Shown here: positions 1-4,184 of the stretch, piece after piece
Layout of the letters: the number at the start of each line of letters is the position of its first letter
How positions within the stretch are numbered: the stretch's first letter is position 1
DNA from: Achromobacter sp.
Lineage (GTDB): Bacteria; Pseudomonadota; Gammaproteobacteria; Burkholderiales; Burkholderiaceae_B
Direction of reading: 5' to 3'
Length of the DNA: 8,102 nucleotides
Assembly: GCA_003454835.1 (NCBI GenBank)
Contig: DMTA01000201.1
Coordinates: 1-8,102 of the forward strand
Notes under the pieces: model-generated
Seen by the model: the letters and a program-made list of their open reading frames with translations, nothing else
What the model was told of the DNA's origin: nothing
The model's database searches: none
Translations under genes and position numbers: made by a program

Positions 1-1
1 C

Positions 2-1060
2 ACGTCGGGCAGCACCGGCGATCCGAAAGGCGTGCAGATCGGCCGCGAAAGCGTCGGCCTGCTTGGCGACTGGATGCTTGGCAGCTTTGGCCTGGGTGAG
101 GCGCCCGTCTTCATGAACCAGGCGCCGTTCAGTTTTGACCTGTCGATGTACGAGGTCTTCGCAACGCTGGCGTCCGGCGGCAGCTGCGTGCTCAACGCGC
201 GCGAACAGATCGCCGCGCCCGGTCCGTGGATGGAACGGCTGGCCGGCCACGGCATCACGGTGTGGGTGTCCACGCCGTCGTTCGCCCACCAGCAACTGGC
301 CAACCGCGACTTCTCGCCCGCCACGCTGCCGACGCTTCGCACGTTCCTCTTCTGCGGCGAGCCGCTGCCGGCGGCGCTCGCAAAGAAGCTGCGCCAGCGC
401 TTTCCCAACGCGTCCATCCTGAACACCTACGGCCCGACCGAAGCGACGGTGGCCACCACCTGGATCGAGGTCACCGACGCCGTGCTGGCGGCGCACGACC
501 CGCTGCCGGTCGGACATGCCAAGCCGGATAGCGTGCTGCTGGTGGACGAGGGCGAGATCTGCATCGTGGGCGACCACGTCATGCGCGGGTATCTCAACCG
601 CGCCGACCTGAACGCGGCCAAGCTCTACACCTATGACGACGGCCGCCGCGCGTTCCGCACGGGTGACCTGGGTCTGATGGAAGAGGGCGGGCTGCTGTTC
701 TGCCGCGGCCGGATGGACGACCAGATCAAGCTCAACGGCTATCGCATCGAACTGGCCGAGATCGACGAGGCGCTGCATGGCCTGCCGGATGTCGAGGCCA
801 GCGCCTGCGCGGTGCTGCGGCGGCCCGACGGCACCGCGGTGCGGCTGATCGGCTTCGTGACGGGGGCAAAGGCGGCGACGCAGGAAGCGTCGCTGCTTGC
901 GCCGGAGGCGTTGTCCGGCTGGAAGGAGCGGCTGGCCGAGCGCCTGCCTCCGTACATGGTGCCCTCAGAGCTGGTTGCCTGCCCGGCGCTGCCCATGTCG
1001 AACAACCACAAGATCGATCGCAAGAAGCTGATCGAGATCTACAGCGCCATTCCGGTCTAG
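2..1060 (+). CDS. dltA: DltA-like D-alanine-carrier protein ligase (AMP-binding enzyme), 5' part missing
   Basis: This is an ANL-superfamily adenylation enzyme. The family uses ATP to activate D-alanine as an acyl-adenylate and loads it on the phosphopantetheine arm of a small carrier protein (DltC) in the cytoplasm, for D-alanylation of a cell-surface polymer. The reading frame is open to the left edge and starts inside the P-loop TSGSTGDPKGV (window residues 1-11), so about 352 residues of a usual ~500 are present. Also visible are NQAPFSFDLS (39-48), NTYGPTEAT (141-149), FRTGD (218-222), the hinge GRMDDQIKLNGYRIE (236-250) and the C-terminal catalytic lysine in NHKIDRKKL (Lys 337). The run from NQAPFSFDLS through WVSTPSF and FCGEPLP to VGHAKPD follows Gram-positive DltA more closely than general acyl-CoA ligases or NRPS domains. 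One oddity is His in place of the usual Gly before the catalytic Lys. No same-strand gene follows, so it ends its transcription unit here, whereas dltA usually comes early in dlt operons. A Bordetella pertussis dlt-like locus (dra) is known; equivalence is inferred. Confidence 0.85.
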   Translation, partial: TSGSTGDPKGVQIGRESVGLLGDWMLGSFGLGEAPVFMNQAPFSFDLSMYEVFATLASGGSCVLNAREQIAAPGPWMERLAGHGITVWVSTPSFAHQQLANRDFSPATLPTLRTFLFCGEPLPAALAKKLRQRFPNASILNTYGPTEATVATTWIEVTDAVLAAHDPLPVGHAKPDSVLLVDEGEICIVGDHVMRGYLNRADLNAAKLYTYDDGRRAFRTGDLGLMEEGGLLFCRGRMDDQIKLNGYRIELAEIDEALHGLPDVEASACAVLRRPDGTAVRLIGFVTGAKAATQEASLLAPEALSGWKERLAERLPPYMVPSELVACPALPMSNNHKIDRKKLIEIYSAIPV

Positions 1061-1086
1061 CGCAAGACGCCGCCGGCCGGATGGAC

Positions 1087-1111
1087 CAGCGCCCCGCTGC
1101 TGGGGGCGCTG
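1087..1111. terminator. hairpin between convergent genes, possible bidirectional terminator
   Basis: A perfect 9-bp stem, CAGCGCCCC pairing with GGGGCGCTG, surrounds a 7-base loop. It lies in the 76-bp gap between the ends of the DltA-like gene (+) and the YggT gene (-). Neither side has a T-run, so it is not a classical intrinsic terminator. It may still stop or pause transcription from both sides or protect 3' ends. The function is inferred from position. Confidence 0.4.
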
Positions 1112-1136
1112 TGCAAAGCAATGGTGCGGCGGGCGA

Positions 1137-1697
1137 TTACACGCCCATCATGCCGTAGCTCAGGCGAGCCAGGACCATCAACAGGATCTGCGCCGCCACT
1201 AGCAGGATCAGCGGCGAGAAGTCGATCGAGGTGCGCGGCAGGATGCGGCGGATGGGATCGAGCAACGGCGCGGTCAGCGACTGCAGCAGCGGCATCATGG
1301 GCGCCATCGGGTTGACCCACGACAGCACGGCCTGGATCAGCGTCAGCCAGACCACCAGGTTCAATGCCCATTTCGCGGTCATGATGAGCGCCGAACCCAT
1401 TACCTTGGGCAGCAGCGCGGCAGGGATCAGCGCGCCGATGGCCACCAGCCACAACAGCACCAGATAGACCAGCGCCGACAGCCACGCGCACACCAGGCTG
1501 GTCCAATCGATCTTGTTGCCAGCGGGAATGATCTTGCGCAGCGGCATCACGAGCCAGTTGGTTGCGCCATAGATTGCGCGCGCCAGCGGATTGAAGGGAT
1601 GCAGCCGTATCGCATGCATCCAGGCGCGGGCAATCAGTGCCGCGCCGAACAGCGTGAACACGATTTCGAGAAGGAAGCGGAAGATTTCACCGAGCAT
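1137..1697 (-). CDS. yggT: YggT family integral membrane protein
   Basis: This is a small inner-membrane protein of 186 residues with the two-repeat architecture of the YggT family. The first repeat has a hydrophobic helix near residues 4-26, then an amphipathic stretch containing NPLARAIYGATNWLVMPLRK. A second hydrophobic helix starts after DWTSLVCAWL. The second repeat has a helix around ALNLVVWLTLIQAVLSWVNP, the motif LTAPLLDPIRRILPRTSIDFSP and a final helix (LILLVAAQILLMVLARL). The second motif closely parallels the first, as expected for an internal duplication. The ATG at 1697 is preferred over an in-frame GTG at 1709 because GGGGTGA lies 8 nt upstream of the ATG, while the GTG has only a T-run ahead of it. 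The family's molecular role is not firmly established; membrane homeostasis and osmotic roles have been proposed. It is often near proC or yggS, but neither is present here. The gene is monocistronic in this window and convergent with the DltA-like gene. Confidence 0.88.
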   Translation of the reverse strand: MLGEIFRFLLEIVFTLFGAALIARAWMHAIRLHPFNPLARAIYGATNWLVMPLRKIIPAGNKIDWTSLVCAWLSALVYLVLLWLVAIGALIPAALLPKVMGSALIMTAKWALNLVVWLTLIQAVLSWVNPMAPMMPLLQSLTAPLLDPIRRILPRTSIDFSPLILLVAAQILLMVLARLSYGMMGV

Positions 1698-1705
1698 GGA
1701 CGCGA

Positions 1706-1712
1706 TCACCCC
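1706..1712 (-). promoter_or_regulatory. ribosome binding site deciding the yggT start
   Basis: On the minus strand GGGGTGA sits 8 nt before the ATG at 1697. This purine-rich site overlaps the alternative GTG at 1709, which itself has no Shine-Dalgarno-like sequence upstream. The shorter 186-residue product is therefore favoured. Confidence 0.55.
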
Positions 1713-1793
1713 AAAAAAGAGGAGTCAATTGTCGCACGGCCAGACGTAAAAATTGCGTACGGTCCTAGTGCTTCAGGCCCAGTGCAAGGGTCA

Positions 1794-1807
1794 GCCATAT
1801 GGATGGC
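1794..1807. repeat. GCCAT/ATGGC dyad downstream of the histone gene terminator
   Basis: GCCAT and ATGGC flank a 4-base spacer. The arms match the outer arms of two longer dyads at 2764-2778 and 2798-2812 on the other side of the histone gene. The site lies in the 188-bp gap between the start of yggT and the end of the histone gene. I see no clear yggT promoter in this gap. Five-base arms can arise by chance, so significance is uncertain. Confidence 0.3.
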
Positions 1808-1820
1808 ATTACGCGGGGAA

Positions 1821-1854
1821 AACAAAAAAGCCGCCCGGTAAATACCAGGCGGCT
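1821..1854 (-). terminator. intrinsic terminator of the histone H1-like gene
   Basis: Read on the minus strand, AGCCGCC then GGT pairs with ACC then GGCGGCT around an ATTT loop, with one mismatch in the stem. It is followed directly by TTTTTTGTTTT. The stem starts about 31 nt after the histone stop codon. GC-rich stem, short loop and T-run are all present, so this is a textbook Rho-independent terminator that separates histone and yggT transcription. Confidence 0.9.
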
Positions 1855-1858
1855 CTGA

Positions 1859-1874
1859 CGAAGCTAACGCTTCG
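1859..1874. repeat. short tetraloop hairpin ahead of the histone terminator
   Basis: CGAAGC and GCTTCG form a perfect 6-bp stem around a 4-base loop. It lies between the histone stop codon and the intrinsic terminator, giving two hairpins in series at the 3' end of the message. This may help mRNA stability or termination efficiency; the role is inferred. Confidence 0.45.
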
Positions 1875-1885
1875 GCGCGTCCGGA

Positions 1886-2614
1886 TTAGGGACGGCCACC
1901 CGTCGGGAACGGCCACGACGCGGCGGGGTTCAGCGCGGTCTTCGCGCCCGGGGCAGCAGCCGTGGTCGGCGGCGTGGCGGGCTTCTTCGGAGCGGCTTTC
2001 TTCGCAGCGGGCTTCTTGGCGGCGGCAGGCTTCTTTGCGGCGGCAGCCGGCTTGGAAGCAGGCGCCTTCTTGGCGGCGGGAGCCTTCTTGGCAGCCGGGG
2101 CCTTCTTGGCTACGGCCTTCTTGGCAACCGCTTTCTTGGCGGCCGGGGCCTTCTTGGCAGCAGCCTTCTTGGCTACGGCTTTCTTGGCGGCCGGGGCCTT
2201 CTTGGCGACAGCCTTCTTGGCAACCGCTTTCTTGGCGACAGCCTTCTTGGCGACAGCCTTCTTGGCTACGGCCTTCTTGGCCACAGCCTTCTTGGCGACG
2301 GCCTTCTTGGCTACAGCCTTCTTGGCAACGGCCTTCTTGGCGACAGCCTTCTTGGCAACAGCCTTCTTGGCGGCCGGAGCCTTCTTCGCGACGGCCTTCT
2401 TGGCGACTGCCTTCTTGGCAACGGCCTTCTTGGCGGCCGGCGCCTTCTTGGCGGCAACCTTCTTCACGGCCGGCTTCTTGGCGGCTGCGACTTTCTTTAC
2501 TGCGACTTTCTTGACGGCAGCTTTCTTGGCCGGAGCGGCCTTCTTTGCTGCTGCCTTCTTGGCGGCGGGTTTTTTCACCGCTGCTTTCTTGACGGCTTTC
2601 TTGGCTGTTGCCAT
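1886..2614 (-). CDS. histone H1-like lysine/alanine-rich DNA-binding protein
   Basis: A 242-residue, highly basic protein related to bacterial H1-like proteins such as Bordetella BpH1. Such proteins bind DNA through unstructured Lys/Ala/Pro-rich tails and contribute to nucleoid compaction and gene expression. Residues 1-70 are irregular [11 protein letters not shown] motifs. Residues ~55-195 are AVAKK pentapeptides interrupted by APAAKK units, with one uninterrupted run of 11 copies near residues 84-139. A Pro/Ala-rich segment follows, then a non-basic tail, [18 protein letters not shown] (225-242), absent from eukaryotic H1. There is no signal peptide or membrane segment. The ATG at 2614 is chosen over one at 2620 because AGGAG lies 7 nt from the former and only 1 nt from the latter. 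The gene has its own terminator and a palindrome-rich upstream region. AlgP-like proteins are the main alternative name for this composition. Long frames on the opposite strand (hydrophobic FLATA repeats) are shadows of this gene. Confidence 0.9.
   Translation of the reverse strand: MATAKKAVKKAAVKKPAAKKAAAKKAAPAKKAAVKKVAVKKVAAAKKPAVKKVAAKKAPAAKKAVAKKAVAKKAVAKKAPAAKKAVAKKAVAKKAVAKKAVAKKAVAKKAVAKKAVAKKAVAKKAVAKKAVAKKAVAKKAPAAKKAVAKKAAAKKAPAAKKAVAKKAVAKKAPAAKKAPAAKKAPASKPAAAAKKPAAAKKPAAKKAAPKKPATPPTTAAAPGAKTALNPAASWPFPTGGRP
2199..2363 (-). repeat. eleven tandem 15-bp units inside the histone-like gene
   Basis: Eleven contiguous units each begin TTCTTGGC on the + strand and encode AVAKK on the minus strand. 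Differences between units fall almost only at third positions of the Val and Ala codons; GTC, GTT, GTA and GTG are all used. Related interrupted units extend the repeat field to about 2060-2460. Unit length is a multiple of three, so gain or loss of units keeps the frame. Confidence 0.95.
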
Positions 2615-2621
2615 GGTCATG

Positions 2622-2626
2622 CTCCT
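2622..2626 (-). promoter_or_regulatory. ribosome binding site deciding the histone-like start
   Basis: AGGAG on the minus strand is 7 nt from the ATG at 2614 (MATAKKA) but only 1 nt from the in-frame ATG at 2620 (MTMATAKK). Normal Shine-Dalgarno spacing supports the downstream ATG. Confidence 0.75.
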
Positions 2627-2653
2627 TAGGTTCAGGGGTCCCAGAACTTAAAC

Positions 2654-2688
2654 CCGTGCCCCGACCCGCCAATTGGCGGACCGTGCCC
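2654..2688. promoter_or_regulatory. perfect 14-bp palindrome flanked by direct repeats, upstream of the histone gene
   Basis: CCGCCAATTGGCGG at 2666-2679 is its own reverse complement. It is bracketed by two direct copies of CCGTGCCC at 2654-2661 and 2681-2688. The centre lies about 58 bp before the histone start codon, where an operator or a 5' leader structure could act. I could not identify a convincing -35/-10 pair, so whether the site is transcribed is unknown. Confidence 0.45.
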
Positions 2689-2710
2689 GGGCTATTCATC
2701 GGCGCATGCC

Positions 2711-2732
2711 GCTGTTCTGTGCGAGCAACAGC
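2711..2732. promoter_or_regulatory. 22-bp dyad GCTGTT-N10-AACAGC upstream of the histone gene
   Basis: Perfect 6-base arms with a 10-base spacer match the geometry of many dimeric repressor sites, where half-sites sit about 1.5 helical turns apart. It lies about 100 bp upstream of the histone start. No specific regulator can be named from the sequence. Confidence 0.3.
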
Positions 2733-2763
2733 TACTACGGTTTGCGCTAATGAATTCGGCACA

Positions 2764-2812
2764 GCCATTTGATATGGCCCCCGCTCCTTTGGCGCGAGCC
2801 ATTTCAAATGGC
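2764..2812. repeat. pair of related 15-bp palindromes
   Basis: GCCATTTGATATGGC (2764-2778) and GCCATTTCAAATGGC (2798-2812) share GCCATTT and ATGGC and are 34 bp apart centre to centre. The second is perfect (7-base arms, one central base); the first is slightly imperfect. They lie 150-200 bp upstream of the histone start and 150-200 bp beyond the nrdB stop. They could be tandem operator sites or a small interspersed repeat. Confidence 0.5.
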
Positions 2813-2925
2813 GCCGGCAGGCAGCCTGTCCACAGGCCGCCGACCGCTTGTTCTACGTGTTCGAAGACACCCTGACCAAGGAGATTGCCATCAAGCCTGT
2901 CGCGAACGCGACGCCCATCCGATAG
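2773..2925 (+). pseudogene. possible 3' gene remnant
   Basis: After a stop at 2770-2772 a + strand frame stays open to TAG at 2923-2925. Its last 28 codons read ADRLFYVFEDTL then TKEIAIKPVANATPIR. They are nearly all G/C-ending and protein-like, unlike the preceding codons. There is no ATG or Shine-Dalgarno site in frame; only TTG (2848) and GTG (2857) could start. It may be the C-terminal scrap of a gene lost by deletion, or chance. I do not recognise the family. Confidence 0.25.
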
Positions 2926-2935
2926 AAGAGGGCGT

Positions 2936-2948
2936 GCCCGCGCCGGGC
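2936..2948 (-). terminator. weak hairpin downstream of nrdB
   Basis: GCCCG and CGGGC form a 5-bp stem around a 3-base loop, 17 nt after the nrdB stop. A competing GGGC-GT-GCCC hairpin overlaps it. Downstream on the minus strand the sequence is pyrimidine-rich (CCCTCTTCT) but lacks a true T-run. It is the only terminator-like candidate I see for the nrdAB operon. A 14-bp dyad at 2899-2912 (GTCGCG-AA-CGCGAC) lies further downstream. Confidence 0.3.
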
Positions 2949-2964
2949 TCGATGGCGTACTGCA

Positions 2965-4164
2965 TTACTCCCAGCTCAGCGTGCCACCGGTTTGGTATTC
3001 GATCACGCGAGTTTCAAAAAAGTTGCGTTCCTTTTTAAGGTCGATCATTTCCGCCATCCACGGGAAGGGATTTTCTTCCTGCGGGTACAGAGGTTCGATA
3101 CCGATCTGCTGGCAACGACGGTTGGCGATGAAGCGCAGGTAGGATTTGAACATGGGTGCGTTCAAGCCCAACACGCCGCGCGGCATCGTGTCTTCGGCGT
3201 AAGCGTATTCGAGTTCGACCGCTTTGCGGAAGAGTTCTCGAATTTCTTCGCGGAATTCCGGCGTCCAGAGATGCGGATTTTCCAGTTTGACGGTGTTGAT
3301 CAGATCGATGCCGAAGTTGCAGTGCATGGATTCATCGCGAAGGATGTACATGTACTGCTCGGCAGCGCCGGTCATCTTGTTCTGGCGGCCTAGCGCCAGG
3401 ATCTGCGTGAAGCCAACGTAGAAGAACAGGCCTTCCATGAGGCAAGCGAAAACGATCAGCGACTTCAGCAGCGTCTGGTCGGCTTCGGGCGTGCCCGTCT
3501 TGAAGTTGGGATCAGCGATCGCGTCGATGAACGGGATCAGGAACTCGTCTTTTGCCCGGATGGACGGCACTTCGTTATAAGCGTTGAAGATCTCGGCTTC
3601 GTCCAGATCCAGGCTTTCGACGATGTATTGATAGGCGTGCGTGTGAATGGCTTCTTCGAAGGCCTGGCGCAGCAGGAACTGGCGGCATTCGGGAGCCGTG
3701 ATGTGGCGGTAGGTGCCCAGCACGATGTTGTTGGCGGCCAGCGAGTCGGCGGTCACGAAGAAGCCGAGGTTGCGCTTGACGATGCGGCGCTCGTCCTCGG
3801 TGAGCCCGTTCGGGTTCTTCCAGAGGGCGATGTCGCGCGACATGTTGATCTCTTGCGGCATCCAATGGTTGGCGCAAGTGGCCAGGTACTTCTCCCACGC
3901 CCACTTGTACTTGAAAGGCACAAGCTGGTTGACGTCGGTCTGGCCATTGATGATGCGCTTGTCGGCAACCTTCACGCGCTGCGAGGTGGCGGAACCGCTG
4001 GCGGCCAGGCCGGCCGCGTGTTCAGGCGCGGCGGGCGTAGGCATGGCGGTGTCGCCGAAAACACCCGTCGCCGCCCGGACTTCCGGGGCAGCCTGACCGC
4101 CCGCCGCGGGCGCGGCAGGTTGTGCAGGTTGCGTGGCGGTGGTGTCGTCGTCCCAATTAATCAT
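2965..4164 (-). CDS. nrdB: class Ia ribonucleoside-diphosphate reductase, beta (radical-generating) subunit
   Basis: This cytoplasmic ferritin-like protein builds a diiron-tyrosyl radical and passes it to NrdA for reduction of ribonucleoside diphosphates. It has 399 residues. Aligning by motif to E. coli NrdB, all metal ligands are visible: Asp140 ([10 protein letters not shown]), Glu171 and His174 (EAIHTHAY), Glu244 (CLMEGLFF), and Glu278 and His281 (RDESMH). Tyr178 occupies the radical tyrosine position. Tyr390 in the tail [13 protein letters not shown] is a candidate for the radical-transfer tyrosine that docks with NrdA. Residues 1-60 are an Ala/Pro-rich, probably disordered extension beginning MINWDDD. 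The start is supported by GGAGAA 6 nt upstream. It lies 20 bp after the nrdA stop on the same strand, so the two are co-transcribed and equimolar expression is plausible. The intact Tyr argues against radical-free class Ic/Id types. No frameshift or missing ligand is seen. Confidence 0.97.
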   Translation of the reverse strand: MINWDDDTTATQPAQPAAPAAGGQAAPEVRAATGVFGDTAMPTPAAPEHAAGLAASGSATSQRVKVADKRIINGQTDVNQLVPFKYKWAWEKYLATCANHWMPQEINMSRDIALWKNPNGLTEDERRIVKRNLGFFVTADSLAANNIVLGTYRHITAPECRQFLLRQAFEEAIHTHAYQYIVESLDLDEAEIFNAYNEVPSIRAKDEFLIPFIDAIADPNFKTGTPEADQTLLKSLIVFACLMEGLFFYVGFTQILALGRQNKMTGAAEQYMYILRDESMHCNFGIDLINTVKLENPHLWTPEFREEIRELFRKAVELEYAYAEDTMPRGVLGLNAPMFKSYLRFIANRRCQQIGIEPLYPQEENPFPWMAEMIDLKKERNFFETRVIEYQTGGTLSWE

Positions 4165-4184
4165 GATTCATTCTCCGGAGGCGG

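Noticed and set aside
1741..1793. Promoter for yggT
   Set aside because: TTGCAC on the minus strand has no -10 hexamer at suitable spacing; no pair was convincing.
2100..2460. CRISPR-like regular repeat array
   Set aside because: The 15-bp units are contiguous with no spacers and encode in-frame AVAKK pentapeptides.
1753..2651. Long + strand frames over the histone gene giving FLATA-rich hydrophobic or [11 protein letters not shown] proteins
   Set aside because: They are reverse-strand readings of the AVAKK repeats. Apparent membrane helices are an artefact of AAG/GCC codons read as CTT/GGC.
1809..2807. Minus-strand 332-codon frame rich in RQEG repeats
   Set aside because: It is the histone repeat array read in another frame. 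The histone frame has the correct ribosome binding site, start and known family composition.
2769..3142. Two small + strand frames overlapping the nrdB 3' end
   Set aside because: They have no ribosome binding site, run across the well-supported end of nrdB, and show no domain-like sequence.
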